Shown one piece after another: positions 11,426 to 24,090 of a stretch of 64,000 bases of DNA. The notes beneath the pieces were generated by a model that had not been told where the DNA came from, ran no database searches, and saw nothing but the letters and a program-made list of their open reading frames with translations. Source of the stretch: Sclerodactyla briareus (taxonomy: Eukaryota; Echinodermata; Holothuroidea; Dendrochirotida; Sclerodactylidae). Both the position numbers and the translations under genes were made by a program. Location of the stretch: positions 248,001 to 312,000 of the forward strand of contig JAODTK010004821.1 of NCBI GenBank assembly GCA_026419785.1. Direction: 5' to 3'. The stretch's first letter is position 1. Every line of letters starts with the position of its first letter.

Positions 11426-12524
11426 CTTTCACTTCTCCGGGCCGTCGAGGGATGCATATAACAATGCGACATGCACACTTTCCGACAGAGCAAAGGCCAC
11501 AACATATATATTATTGATGACACTCCTATCAAACCACCAAATCACAAGGACCAGAGCACCCCACGAGAGCGAATGCTAGCACACGAGTAACAAGGAACCA
11601 GCTAGCAATATGCGGGACATATAGATAAATGCACGTAAACGGGGGAAGTGCATCTGAGGACTGAATCTAACACACACTGGACACAGGGTGCTATGTGATT
11701 TGAGTGACGTTACATTCCAAAACAATCCAAGCAGAGCGACGAGGGGATTAGATATGATCTGTCAATTTATAACTAACCCTTCACACAATTCAGAAATATA
11801 ATTATTCAGTATGGCGGAGCAGAGTTTGCTGACAAACAAAAATCACATCGCCAAGGGGTGTAGTTTGGTATGTGTACGTTATTAGTCAGGTGGATCCAGA
11901 GAGTGGCGATCGAGAGGCCTATTCTAATTACAAGTGAATTAAGGGCTACGAGAAAACAGGATTCACATAGAGGATGTTAGGGATTATTCTGCCAGTGAGA
12001 ATTGTCCATACAAGAATATAGACGCACACACATAACCGAACAGCTGTTACATGAATAAGGCAGTCGTGATGATGAACATAACACACCTTGGCTTCACAAA
12101 TACTTGATGAAATGAGGTTCATAATCCAACGAAATTCACATGTCAAGCGGTCAACGCTCCATTGATTAAAAAGCTTATCTTGAAAAAAACTTTCTTCTGC
12201 GAGAGAACCGACAGGACCGCTGAGCTATTCCACTACTGCAAATTCGTGTCGCGGGCTTCCTCCCACCGGGGGAACCAACTTTGCGGAGCCGATGAGTCCT
12301 GAGGTGCCTCTTGTAAATCTGCGAGCATATAGGTCGGTGGCAACCCCAAAAAATGTACACATTGCCAGTGTGAAAAAAACCTGATGACATCACGAATGTA
12401 TCACCTGTTCAATTACACCCAGCTGTTGAACAGCCGCCCCCACAAAAAATCCAAAAAATTGGAACATTACTAAAAAAAAAAAAGTGGCCTCAATTGAGCT
12501 CGAAGTGTTCAGGACATCTCGGAG

Positions 12525-12690
12525 AAAATTTGTTGGAACAATTGTGGAATGAGACCGCAACCCACGGTTGTATCAAACATTGGAGGAGGGGTGGTGGGTT
12601 GTTAAGAAGTAGTAGGAGTAGTAGTTATTGGCACGAAATAGCTATTTCTAGCGCCATGAGTCGTGGGCCTGGCAGTAGGTGATCCAAGAA
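12525..12690 (+). repeat. dispersed repeat, copy 2 (pair with 11255-11425)
   Basis: This is the second member of the pair. Its inner part carries a short AGTAGTAGGAGTAGTAG run that the first copy lacks. The copies differ by many small indels. Confidence 0.5.
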
Positions 12691-12868
12691 TTGTCCAAGA
12701 GATGTAGCCTTACAGTGCCTTCAAAGTTGAAACAGTAACATCTCCCACTTTCAGGCAACTTTTGGAATACTTGCAAATGTATCAATGAATTTTCTACTAA
12801 AATGGAACCACAAAACCCTCCCCCTTTTCCCAGACTCCCAAAGACCTGTATGAATGGTTTGAACGGAC

Positions 12869-12966
12869 CCGGCCCCCTATAGCCCAGGTAGGCCCTCCTC
12901 TCCTCTTTTCCAGCTGGCCCAATCTCCAAGGGTCTACGAAAAACACCGTGGGTCCATTACGCCGCC
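12869..12966 (-). CDS. collagen triple-helix exon (about 99 bp class), frameshifted
   Basis: A strong acceptor TTTTTTGTCCAG precedes 12966. The likely donor GTCCGT below 12869 is weak. Collagen triplets appear in pieces across frames: NGPTV, then IGPAGKE, then GLPG and YRGPGP. The 98 bp is one short of 99. At least three indels are needed to join the pieces. Confidence 0.62.
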
Positions 12967-14750
12967 CTGGACAAAAAATGTAGAATACTCTGTTGACACA
13001 CCCCATATGCCTAACTGATTCCGTACTGAGCGTAAATGGTATAGAGACTATGCCAGGGACCATTGGCTGTTGCTTAGGATTAGCTACTAATAACAAATGT
13101 CTGGTTGACTATGCATGCTACCCAAAGTTTGGTAGAATTTCTGACATCATATTCAAGTTTAGGACAGACGAGCAATTATGTGTGGCAAGGATAAAATTTA
13201 TCATTCCAGTGGTTTTGGGCATTCTTTCCAGGAAGGCGCGTTATTATTAAAAATGAAGGTTTGGAATTATACAAATTGCTAAGTATTTTGTGACGGTTCA
13301 TTCACCACGGTGGGCGGAGTAGAGTAGCTTTCCACCGTTGAAAACAGCAATGTAGCAAATTGAAGGCCTTCTCTTTCACCTGTTAAGTTGTATGTTTGAA
13401 CTCCGCATTTCTCACCTCATTCTCGCTTAAAAAGAAGAATAAACTTTTTTTTTTTTCTTGACCCGATCGTGTTGCATTCCAATTCGATCGGAAATTCCTC
13501 TGAACATATCAAACTCCTCTTTCTGTTAACGGGCTTTAACAGACACAGACACTTAGTGTACCCCAGACGCTAACAATCCAAATACCATGAATGACGTTTA
13601 TTTTTATTATATTAATTTTCTAGTGAGGAAAAATGATGACTACAGGGAATCCTGTGATTCTGGAGGTGCCTGTTCACCCTGCTCTCTGGTTCACCCTGGA
13701 TGGAAAAGAAAATGGAACAGTGGCTTGAAGCCTGCCGGATCACGAGTGTGTTAGGAATTTGCGGACTGCAAGGCTGTGGCCCAGGCTGTGGTCATGCGGC
13801 TCGGTCTCTGTGTGGCCGAGCCAAAGTTGTGAGGCGATGACCTCAAGACTGTAGTCACTGCAATGACCAACGGCAGGAATGCTTGCAAACTTAGACTGCG
13901 ATGTTTCGAACCAGTGAGAAAAAAATTGAAGGGCAAATTTTATTATTAGGAATGCACAGTTGGGAACAGTGAATAGCTTGGCTAAGAGGAGTAGCATTTG
14001 TGCTGTGAGTGGTAAAACTATTTCGGAGGGGAACAAGACAGACCTTTGTAATGAAACTATCCCTGTTTGTCTTTTCCTGTGAGTTTCTCCAGTGTGCATC
14101 CAATAACAATACAGTCACTGCATGCGAATTATCATAGTCGATTGCGCAATTGACCATAGGCATTTGCAGGCAGCCGCAAGAGTCCGGCAGACAGTCGCAG
14201 GAATCTGCAAGCGATGGCCATGAGCATTGCAGTGCATTGTTACCTTTAACTCATACAGTGTGATGGCAGCTTTAGTAATCAAGAAATTTGACTGTGCATT
14301 TTCAAAAATTTGAAGCATTTTGTGCATTAGGAGCGTTGAAGACCAGGGATCAGGTACAGTGGTTAGATAGGTAGGTATTATTCAAGGGCAGCAAAAACAC
14401 ATTCATATAACGTGTTCCTTCCAACTTGAGAATTATGGAACCATAACTTTGAATATGGTTCAGGTTTAACCCTCGATAGGAAATGGTATTGCAGCATGGT
14501 CGCCATATACGCATGAAATATGCACCCAAAGGCAGAGGTTACAGTTGGGTTCTTCAAGTATCCCAGAATGGAAGGAATGGACCAAGCAAACCAATTGAAA
14601 ACACGACATTGGAGGCCATACTGATGTAGTTCCACTTGAATGTTATGCACCCAGAAAAAAAACATTGCATTTGCAATTAAGGATAAAAAGTTTATGATTT
14701 GTGCACATTTGGCCACCTAGGATAAACCTCTAGGTGACTATTATACTCAC

Positions 14751-14848
14751 CATTGGCCCGCTAAGACCATCATTCCTTGGTATCCCAAAACGGCCTCTCT
14801 CGCCTGGTGGACAGGCTCTCCCTTCAACCAGGTTCCCCCTGTGGGGCC
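14751..14848 (-). CDS. collagen triple-helix exon (about 99 bp class)
   Basis: The acceptor is pyrimidine-rich and ends CTCCCAG. The donor is GTGAGTA. The exon opens GPTGG, then shifts, then reads PPGERGRFGIP, then NDGLSGPM. At 98 bp, a single net base loss from 99 explains most of the shift. A glycine is replaced by Arg codon AGG in the second half (IPRNDG). Confidence 0.8.
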
Positions 14849-16640
14849 CTGGGAGAGATCGAAAAAAACATTGTCGTCTGAGAGCAACTGGCGAACAATT
14901 GGAGTAGTTGGTTTGCATCACTTCACAACAAGAGCATCTCAGGCATGTCGATAGGAATGTTCTATTCAGGGTCCGAAATACTATTCCAATTTCGGGGGCC
15001 TTTATTATTTTGAAGAAAAAAAGGAATCACCATCCCCAAAACTAATTTTGGGGCTAGTGTGAGCGTTTGGGGCTACTTGTAAAAAAAAAAAATGTTCAAA
15101 AAGCCATCAACTGCCATGAAATTGCAAAAATGTATAATGCCCACTGAGGTGAGTCACTCAGGCTGAGCCCCTCAAAAGGAGGGGTAGAAATGGTAAGAGC
15201 AATAGGCCCCGGCTGCTTATGGGCCGGGTGATTAAAAGCAGAGGGGGGACACAGCTTCCAGGCATCATGTGGTCCACTGGGTGAGTCATCTGTAGGCTGC
15301 AACCTGCAGTGTTGTACATGTAAAGACATTCAGGGGCGATTTTCTCCAATATTTTGACATTTTTTGCCCCCCCCACCCCCATTTTACTAAGGATTTCGAG
15401 AGCTCTTTTGTAACTTTTGAAGGCAAACAAATTCGCCTCCACCCAACAGGTTTTTCGGGCTTGCTGGGTCTTTTCTACCATGGGATGATCATTCTGATGT
15501 TGCTCATGCAAACATTCGCTTCCATTATCCAACGAGTGTTGCGGGATGCTAATGCCTTGTCAAAACTCCAACACATTCACCTCCAAGAGAATAGCACAAA
15601 AAACGAATCTTAGACCGATATACAAACGGCCATGCTCATGTGTGACGGAATCGAACACTAATAAGGATGGGGTATAATATCACAGCCTCTTTCTCAGACA
15701 GCCCTGAATGACTCTTGACCCCTCTTGACCCCAAACCTATTTATAGACCGCCATTTTATCTACTGGCAATAAAACTAAACCAAATCATTTTATCCAGTTG
15801 TGGGAGCTGGATTATTCACCCCACCCATTGCTTATGAGGAGCATAGGAGTTGAATAATCCAGAGATAGAATTTGGCCTCCAGGGGTTTATCGGCCAATCA
15901 CATTGTTGACGCTTTCCTATACTAGCTAGCAACACTTAATAAGTAGACTGAGATGATAGCCTACTATGGGAAAAATTTATTTAGCAAAAGGTTGCACTTT
16001 CATATGCGAATACCCCCTTTCCTACCGAACCAAAAATTTAATTTCTGGGAAAAATTGTCACATCAATTGCTGTTTGCACAAGTTAATGAGGGAGTCAACA
16101 AAATTAGGAATTTTTTCATGCTTTCCACATTTCGGGAATTCATGCAAAATTCCACCATATGAGTTGAATAGGACTAGTTCCCAAGCTCTCAACAAATAAA
16201 AGAATACAAACTATTGCATGAAGTATATTCTAGCAAAGTTTAATGCCAAGAACGACATATCACGTTGATTAGTGGCAATACACTCAGAAATGTGTACAAC
16301 ATGCCAACTGTCGGGTGCTCATATGAAATTAATTTTGCATGCTGCCTGTAAGTGCCTCTTAGGACAGCAGGGTTTGAAATATCAACTTCATGGTGTGGCG
16401 TGGTGCTCCATGAGAAAGCATTATTAAAATAGCTCACACCAGTCGTTTGGCCCCCAATTTTTGCTATTTTCAAGCCCTGAGAATAGCAAGGAACATTGGA
16501 ATTCTGCTTCTGCCTGCTCCCCCCTCCCCCTCCCTTTTTTTCTCTAGGCTCAAATGAAGGACCTTAGAAGATATTTTTAGAAGTGACCAAATAAGAAAGT
16601 TATCAATCATTCCACAAAAACATTGAAACATTTCTCTTAC

Positions 16641-16686
16641 TTGTTCGCCTCGTAATCCTATAACACCGAGTTGACCAGGTGGCCCC
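16641..16686 (-). CDS. collagen triple-helix exon (45-bp class)
   Basis: The acceptor CTTGAAG precedes 16686 and the donor GTAAGAG follows 16641. Apart from one extra G in the first run of four G, it reads five clean triplets: GPPGQLGVIGLRGEQ. A 45-bp unit is a standard fibrillar exon size. Confidence 0.82.
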
Positions 16687-16779
16687 CTTCAAGGAAAAAC
16701 AAAATGAACAAGAATAGGAGAAACAGTGTGCAGTGTGACTAGTGATCAACAACTCTGTAACGAACAAACTGGTTGAGAT

Positions 16780-17340
16780 CAGAGTGGACATTTTTCAAAA
16801 TGGTTCGCAAGTATGGAATCCATATTTCTCAAAAGACAAGCAGAATTGAAAACGTTCAGCGGGAGGGCCCTAGAAAATTCACTGTCTTAGAGATTCACCT
16901 ATTCGAGGAGATTAGGGCGTCTCAGTCTAACTTCGATGGAGCTGAGACTTATTCAAAGTGACTTGATTCAGGTTTTTAAAATTGTCCATGGATTCGAGAG
17001 CCTTTCCTTCCACTAATTCTTCGAGTTCTCCAACATTACCACAATAGGGGCATTGCCTCAAGCTTCGTGGGTAGGTAAACGCTGTAGATTGGACATTCAG
17101 AAATATTTCTTCTCCCAGAGAATTATGTAGTGACAGCGAATAGCCTTCCAGAGATGTTGATCTGTCTAGAGTGCGAATGCATTCAAGAACAGTCTTGATT
17201 ATTTTTTCAGGAATTGTGGGCGAATTCTTTAGGTATCTGGGTTGTTCTTCTCTTTTGGTATGTTTGTGGCTCCAGGGTCTCTCATGAGTATTCTGTCTTT
17301 CCTGACCCTTTTTTCACTAAACTAAACTAAAAGATTGGAA
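16780..17340 (+). mobile_element. CR1/RTE-like LINE, 3' end with RT C-terminal remnant
   Basis: In the plus frame, NVQREGPRKFT and, further on, LIQVFKIVHGFESL, then RCRLDIQKYFFSQRIM and NAFKNSLDY, follow the order of the conserved C-terminal tail of LINE reverse transcriptases (VQRR, LIQVFKI-HG, RLDIRK-FFSQR, NSFK-LD). Several stops and at least two frame changes interrupt it. The untranslated tail ends in ACTAAACTAAACTAA near 17333. The exact clade is inference. Confidence 0.72.
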
Positions 17341-17448
17341 GTATTTAATTGATTTCTTTGTGAATACCCCCTCCCATCTTTCTGCTATCGAGGTGCAAAA
17401 TGGCAACACGGATAAGCAAGGTCTATAGGGGGCCTTTGCATCAAAGAA

Positions 17449-17470
17449 ACTCCCCCCCCCCCAACCACCC
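17449..17470. repeat. poly-C tract
   Basis: A C run of about ten, followed by ACCACCC, within an intron. Confidence 0.7.
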
Positions 17471-18289
17471 ACCTTCCCCCATGACATCATCATTTGGGGG
17501 GAATTGTTTAGGTAAAATTGAATAGCTCAACAAGGCAACATGCTAGAATCTTTCTTTTTTTCAATGTGGATCCTTCTCCACCCTTGCTAGTTTGAAGGAA
17601 ATCAGTTGAGAGACCATTGTACTCTGAGCATACTTCCAAAAAAGCAGCCTTTCACTCCATCTTCTCCTTCCCCTTTATAAGATTATCTGACAACTCCTCG
17701 AGAAGCCTGTTCAAGGTTTCGAGTGCGCATACTCACACAAGAACAGAAGTTGAGTGTGAACAAGATATCCGGCATAGCAATAAGTTGGGTGTATATTCAA
17801 ACATGTACCACTCTTTGGAAATGAATCCATTGGTAACCTATATCCAACTATGTTATAGCACTTAGTGTGTGGGGGGGGGGGGGGAAAGTACGGTTTCATC
17901 TTTGCAGGGTAAGTAGTTTCCATGATTGTTCTGTACGAGCCGATTCGCACTGTCTCGGACAAATTCAGAGGTTAGCTACACTGACGAATTCCATGATCCC
18001 AATCCCAATCATAACAAAGGATATAATAGCTAGAAACAATACCAATAGCCAATCAAAAAATACTACTCTGAGAGTGCGCATCAGCGTTCTGTACACTATT
18101 CGGACAGTGCTTATCTCAACATGGGTCCCAATTGACCTTTGACACCAAACAATTATCATAACATTGGGGGCATTTTTGTTGATGTAGTGATAGATAAGTT
18201 TGCACAACGTCCGAACGCAGAAGGGTTCACGTGATAAGTACGCTGTGTTGCATGGGGGATGTAATTGTGTATACAAAAAATTTTTTTCA

Positions 18290-18425
18290 TGCTAGCAGTG
18301 GGCATGGCCCAAATGTCAGTCTCTTGGTACTGTTAGCTCTGTTGAATGATGTAATGGTGTCACAACATCGCAGCCAATCAGTCTCGCAAATCGATGGCTA
18401 ATGACGTAATTATCTAACAGTAACA
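18290..18425 (+). repeat. dispersed repeat, copy 1 (inverted relative to 37600-37745)
   Basis: It starts GCTAGCAGTGGGCATGGC and continues TCAGTCTCTTG, TCTGTTGA, ATGT-AC and CAGTCAAT-like blocks. They match the reverse complement of 37600-37745 in order. Confidence 0.5.
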
Positions 18426-19112
18426 ATCAAATGAAACGCTGCCATATATATAATGCACCCATGGAAAGGCCACATTGGTATCTCTCGTACACAAACGAAC
18501 TGAGCATCTCCTGAGGAAGAATAGAGCGCCATAGGTCATATGTTATATCAGTGTGATTAGTAAGTTGAATGCTCGATATCTGTGAAGGTGTCTGAAGGGA
18601 GCTGACTTTTCATATTCTGGGCAACGGACATCATCGGGTACGCTGTATTACTAGATTTATAACAGGACACTTGCGTGTGTAAGACTCACAAAGATTAGGA
18701 ATTTTATCAAACGGTTTTACTTGTAGAGTGGCAAAAATGTGGAGTTTTGTTTTATTCATTTAACCGGACAAAATGTTGGGAATAGCTCTTGGTAGAACTG
18801 AATCTGGAATCCTTGAATGTAACACTCAGAGCTTAGCTGAATACAGTTTTCACTCACGTATGTACTCTACCCAATTACTTAGTTGACACTTGCTCTAGTG
18901 GTGCAGTAGCACCCCCTCACACTCCCTCCCTCCCCCCCCCACACTCCCTCCCCCCTCGACTCTATGCGAACTATGCAAAAAAAAAAACAGAAGATCTACC
19001 CTATATTACGAAAACTATATGAACATTTTGAATTGCAAACATTAACTGGTTACTTCCACAAACAATATGATATCCTCTAATAATTTGCTAGCTCTTCAAA
19101 CGGTTCCCTTAC

Positions 19113-19214
19113 CTGAGGTCCTGGGAATCCAGGGAGGCCAGCTCGGCCTGGGAGGCCAGGGATGCCCACCGGACCATGGACATAACTCCGCATACCTTGC
19201 TGACCCTTCCTGCC
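19113..19214 (-). CDS. collagen triple-helix exon, fully in frame
   Basis: The acceptor CCATTCTAG precedes 19214 and the donor GTAAGG follows 19113. The whole 102 bp is open in phase 0: GRKGQQGMR, then SYVH, then GPVGIPGLPGRAGLPG and FPGPQ. One glycine reads as serine (AGT for GGT), and an extra histidine codon makes it 102 rather than 99. This is the most intact helix exon here. Confidence 0.87.
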
Positions 19215-19740
19215 CTAGAATGGAAAGAAAAATTCAACTTCACTACTGCTCATGTGCTGAATCTATATACACGCTGGGTGCAAACCAGTAAAAAAAGGCT
19301 ATTGATGGGAATCAACCCAAAAATATTGTTCTTAGTACGGCTGCATGAAAACTACTCTTCTCAAGAATGACAAACACATAGTCATATCACAGAACTTCAT
19401 GAATTTGCATGCAAATGACTGCATAAATCATGATGCCAAAAAGGGAATAAAGATGTCCACTGACCCCAAACATATCAGTGAAGGATTCTGAACTTATCAA
19501 GTTCTATAGTTCTCAGAATTCAACCTCTGATGACCTCTGACTCATCCAATATGAAGGCTGATGTAATTATTATCGAGAACATAGACTTTAAACTATTCAA
19601 GCTTGGTTAAATAAGCATCATGTTTTAACAGTGATCGGCCAAAATGGATTTTTAAATTAATTTATTGCTTATTCTCACCGAACGATAACCTCGGGCCACA
19701 TGAAAAACATAGGTTCCTTATCAGAAATTCCACACCAAAT

Positions 19741-19753
19741 TTGACCTTTGACC
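19741..19753 (+). promoter_or_regulatory. DR1-type nuclear receptor half-site pair (candidate)
   Basis: TGACCTTTGACCT is an exact direct repeat of TGACCT spaced by one base, the layout bound by RXR-type heterodimers and HNF4. It lies in an intronic repeat-like region, so it may simply be part of a repeat family. Confidence 0.25.
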
Positions 19754-19880
19754 TGGTCCAAAAACAATAAGTCATGTACTCATTATGCAAAAAAAACGCA
19801 TACTAAGTATAACCTTTGTTCATGCAGGTAGGTTCCTGTTACCGAGTTTAGGAGTAAAGTATTACTCAGCACTCGCACAA

Positions 19881-19946
19881 CACACATACACGCATTCACA
19901 CATACACCAAACATACACGCATTCACACATACACCAAACATACATG
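19881..19946 (+). repeat. short CA-rich tandem repeat (about 27-bp unit)
   Basis: Two adjacent copies of a CATTCACACATACACCAAAC-containing unit, followed by a partial third. Confidence 0.7.
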
Positions 19947-20644
19947 TGGCATGACTACATAGAATCCTCTGATAGAGCCCAGATATCGAGAGGAGTTTGT
20001 AAAACTATGAAGCATAGCAAGTCCATTACAAAATAACCATGATACAATGTTCACAGGGAAAGGGTGCAATTATAAATCAATGTTGTAAATTTAAGGTAAA
20101 TTATGCAAATTAGTCTGATAATGACCACTGACAATCTTGAAATGAAGCCATAAATTTACCATGTTAAGTTGTACTATATGTACTGATTCCAATGCAAATC
20201 CAGAATTGTTGAGGTTTTTATCAGTAGTTCATGCAACTTTGCCTCTCTGATCAGTATCATCTGTGCACAAAATGTATTTCATTAAGGTATCACACCTTCA
20301 CTGCATCTAACCATGTTTGAACTCAAGGCATAAACGGCTTGAAAGTAATGAGCGAGTGTGACAAACAGACGAACGCGGAGACATAAGGACTTCTTGAGCT
20401 GCTCACCTGCAGCCAAAAAGTTCAGAATAACCAATAGGCAGTTTCCCCCCTCTCAGAATGTCAAGCTGAGGCTTAAGAGGCTTGGGACTTTTTTTTTCTC
20501 AAACAATGCAAACTTTTCCAGTTTGGGATTTCAGTTGTAAGAGCGATGCAACCTGAGATTAGCTTCGCTCCTGCTCTGTACTCATTAAAAACCCTCTCAG
20601 GTATCACAGTGAGAATGTTGGTGTTCAGTGTGAGCATCAGGCAG

Positions 20645-21135
20645 CACTAGTGTGTGGGCAGGCTGGCCCTAAACACTTCAGAACTGGGGCTTCCTTTAAC
20701 AGGGGATGGCCATTCATTCCACTAGTAACTGTGTGTGGGCAGGCTGGCCTAAACACTTCAGAACTGGACCTTTCTTTAACAGGGGATGGTAATTCATTCC
20801 ACTAGTAACTGTGTGTGGGCAGGCTGGCCCTAAACACTTCAGAACTGGACCTTTCTTTAACAGGGGATGGCCATTCATTCCACTAGTAACTGTGTGTGGG
20901 CAGGCTGGCCTAAACACTTCAGAACTGGACCTTTCTTTAACAGGGGATGGTAATTCATTCCACTAGTAACTGTGTGTGGGCAGGCTGGCCCTAAACACTT
21001 CAGAACTGGACCTTTCTTCAACAGGGGATGGTAATTCATTCCACTAGTAACTGTGTGTGGGTAGGCTGGCTTCAAACACTTCAGAACTGGACCTTTCTTT
21101 AACAGGGGATGGCAATTCGTTCCAGTCTCCAATAG
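20645..21135. repeat. minisatellite, six units of 80/81 bp
   Basis: The marker TGTGTGGGCA begins at 20651, 20732, 20812, 20893 and 20973, with a diverged copy at 21054. The spacings alternate 81, 80, 81, 80, 81. The alternation comes from GGCCCT versus GGCCT and suggests a two-unit, 161-bp higher-order repeat. The last unit is diverged. Minus-strand frames through it are open but only translate the repeat. Confidence 0.95.
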
Positions 21136-21756
21136 TTCAGATAGAAACTGTACTGGAAGGCTCGATATTTATGGGGGATTTGGATGTAGCGACCACGCCT
21201 ACCAAGCCTCAGTTCATTTGGAACTGCCACCATTGCCATTTGGTAACTTGATAGAAGAGTGCAAGCCTGGCTCTTTTCCGCCTTTCAGACAGTGCTTTCA
21301 GTTAAGGACTCATAATATCTGTCACACTGGACTGTCTACGGAAGTCACAGGTATCCTCAGTGCCAGCTCTTCTTGAATTCTTTCAATTTTTAGTTACATC
21401 CAAGATGTTCATAAGGATCCCAAATTGGTGAAGCATACTCTAGGGGAGTCAAATAGCAGATTTCTATTCAGTGACCCAAGAAGGATTTAATGACAACGAA
21501 CCGGACATAACAATAGGTGATGAAACAACAGTATAGTAAAGACAATGTCTTCCTAGTGAGAGGATACCATTTGGGTAGGAAACTATGACTCATTCTCGTG
21601 AATGAGGGTACTGGTTCACCGGAAACATGGGAACAAGCTTTATATTGTGTCATAGATGAAACATCAACTCGGGCACAATCCTAAATGTCACAATAACACA
21701 GGCAAATATCTCATGGTAAAGATCTAAGATGGACCGAATGAGTTTTGAATTGGGGG

Positions 21757-21773
21757 GGGGGGGGGGGTTTAAT
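21757..21773. repeat. poly-G tract
   Basis: A run of about fifteen G in an intron. Confidence 0.75.
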
Positions 21774-23161
21774 TCTATATTTTTCAATTTGTGGAAACAA
21801 TGTAGGTTGAAAAGGCTCTCGTCCCAACAATGCATAATGCATCAGAGACAGCTTGGAAAATGCCATAAGGTTTCCCTTATTCTCGATTTTGATTAGGTAG
21901 CGGGATCTGATAAGGAATAGGACATATACCGTACTATGAAATCTGTTCAGGACATGTTGCACAGGGACTAGTTCCAATAATCCCTGAAAGTCCACAGCGC
22001 ACTGTGTGGCATGTACTCACTGTACATAATACTCGTTTCGTATGGAACTGCCTATTGTTTGCAAAATTAAGATATGGAAGTTAATTCGCTAGATCGACTA
22101 GCTCGCAGTATCATTATCCATCACTTTGATAATTCAGCGTCAGTTATGCAATTCCCTATGTTAATACCTCCGCGACTCTATGTTTCATTCCATGTACCAG
22201 TTTCTTCAATTCTGAATTCAAAATTGATTAATTAATTTTAAACCTTTATTACCATGAGTCACCTTGATATGACCTTCAACATTTTGTGTAATTATGCAAT
22301 TAGGCTGACTATAATACCCTCTGAACCCTCCAGGAGTATTTGTGTGTGTTTCCATGTTATGCTAACTATATGTACCTAATTTCATGCAAATCTCAACAAT
22401 GGCATGAATTAAATTAGAATTATGGGAAATAGCCTGAAGTTGACCATCTGACGGACCGACCCTCATAGTATATTGCAACATATTTGCCTGTTAGGGTTCA
22501 CGATGTGTAATTTCCCATGCAAATGAGCCTTATTGGGGATTTGGCATAATTATGCAAATTAGCCCATCTAATGAGCATATATTCTTGCCAAGGTTCATTT
22601 TTCAGTTATTGTAACTGTACCAATACTTCATCATACAGTTTGAACCTAACGCTTGCTTTCTGCAGTTTAGAAGTTATGAACGTAAGTAATACCAGATGGA
22701 TACTATCGCGAGACTGATGCAAAGCTTGAAGCTTGCTCATTTCGTGTAGCTAAAAATTTAGCTCGCAAGTTTGTGGCTAGATTAATTGACAGAAAATATG
22801 AAAGCCTTGGAGAGTATAAAATGGCCACAACTCTGAACTGGTGCTCTTTCGATACCAAGCTGAAAAAAATTAGAATACTATCATATATATATTAGCAATA
22901 TTATTCTTTATAAGCATCCAGCTTGCTCTATATAGTAACACAAGAGGCCTGCGGTGTGAGTCCCGTGGACCATCAGCTTTCTCACACTTCTCACACTTCC
23001 AGATATCCAACCTTCCCGCCTCTTGTCTATATTCCACCATTGCCCGCCCCTACCTGTTCTCCTCATGCTAAACTTGAAGCCAACGACGCAAAACTGATCA
23101 GACAATCCTTTATACACAGGAAATAACAAGGAAGGCAGTTGTGAGGAGATGAATAACTCAC

Positions 23162-23217
23162 GTCATGCCCATGTTCCCCATCGTCCCCCTGGCGGCCCGC
23201 TTTTCTGCAACGCTTAC
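23162..23217 (-). CDS. collagen triple-helix exon (about 54 bp class)
   Basis: The acceptor TCATTGACAG precedes 23217 and the donor GTGAGTT follows 23162. The second half reads KAGRQGDDGEHGHD, four clean triplets. The first 15 bases (GTAAGCGTTGCAGAA) are shifted; one missing leading G and extra bases would give a normal GKR-type start. The length is 56 bp. Confidence 0.75.
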
Positions 23218-23919
23218 CTGTCAATGAGCAACAGAAAAAACATCTGTATTACCCGCTTGGGGGACATAGAAACTGTGGGATAAGGATTTAATTATTCTTT
23301 AAACCTGGATGTCAGTTGTGTGAACGATAGCCAAACCTTTGGCCCTTAGCCTGTGTAAAGGTACTTACAAAATGAATGTTTTCTTTCCTATGATGCCGCT
23401 ATCCTACTGGAATTAATAACATGCTTATTCTCTTGTACCAATAGATGAATCTCAAATTCTCGCTGTATTCACACTTGTTAGAAACTCGCCTCATAAAGCA
23501 TTAGAGTCACTGCAAAATATTCGGGAAGCCCGTCACCTAAGGAGATGTGATCACACTAACTTTCATTAGAACCTCCCAGAATCTCAAAATGTGAATACGA
23601 TTGGCCATGAAGCCCCGAGGAAATCAATTATTTCCTATCCATAGTAAATTCAATTGGTTGCAGTTTAAGTATAATAATGATATATATTATCTTGGGAACT
23701 CTAACTTTTTTTTCCAACCCGTATGCTCGAGGGCTTTACAGATATCACTTCTGATCATCAGAACTGGTGGCCACTACAGCTCGGAAGAGATTATTTTGCA
23801 AGCACTATAACAGAGCTGCCGGTCGTACGCAAGTTTCTCACTGTCCCATTTTAGTACTACCTGGGTGGTAGAGGTTAGTGACTGGCTTTGGTACCCCTAA
23901 CTGCAATGTTACCCCCTTG

Positions 23920-24090
23920 TCATGGGATACTTGCCGAGCAGAGCATCAAAGCTAAACAAGGCCCAGTAGGGGAGCATACCTGGATACTGCACTTTTCGTC
24001 AGCTGGAATCTACATGGGGACACGGAATAATGCAATGCATCTCTGGTGGTACCTCAATGTGGGGGGGGGTATAACATGCAGATGCGACCC
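23920..24090 (+). repeat. dispersed repeat, copy 1 (pair with 28056-28205)
   Basis: Shared blocks run in order: ACTTGCC-AGCAGAG, AAGGCCCAG, ACCTGGATACTG, GCAATGC and TGG-GGTACC, then a G run. Both copies lie on the plus strand about 4.1 kb apart. Confidence 0.55.

Noticed and set aside
20714..21132. Periodic protein frames on the minus strand (27-residue repeat)
   Set aside because: They only translate the 80/81-bp minisatellite. The alternating unit length breaks the frame at each second unit.
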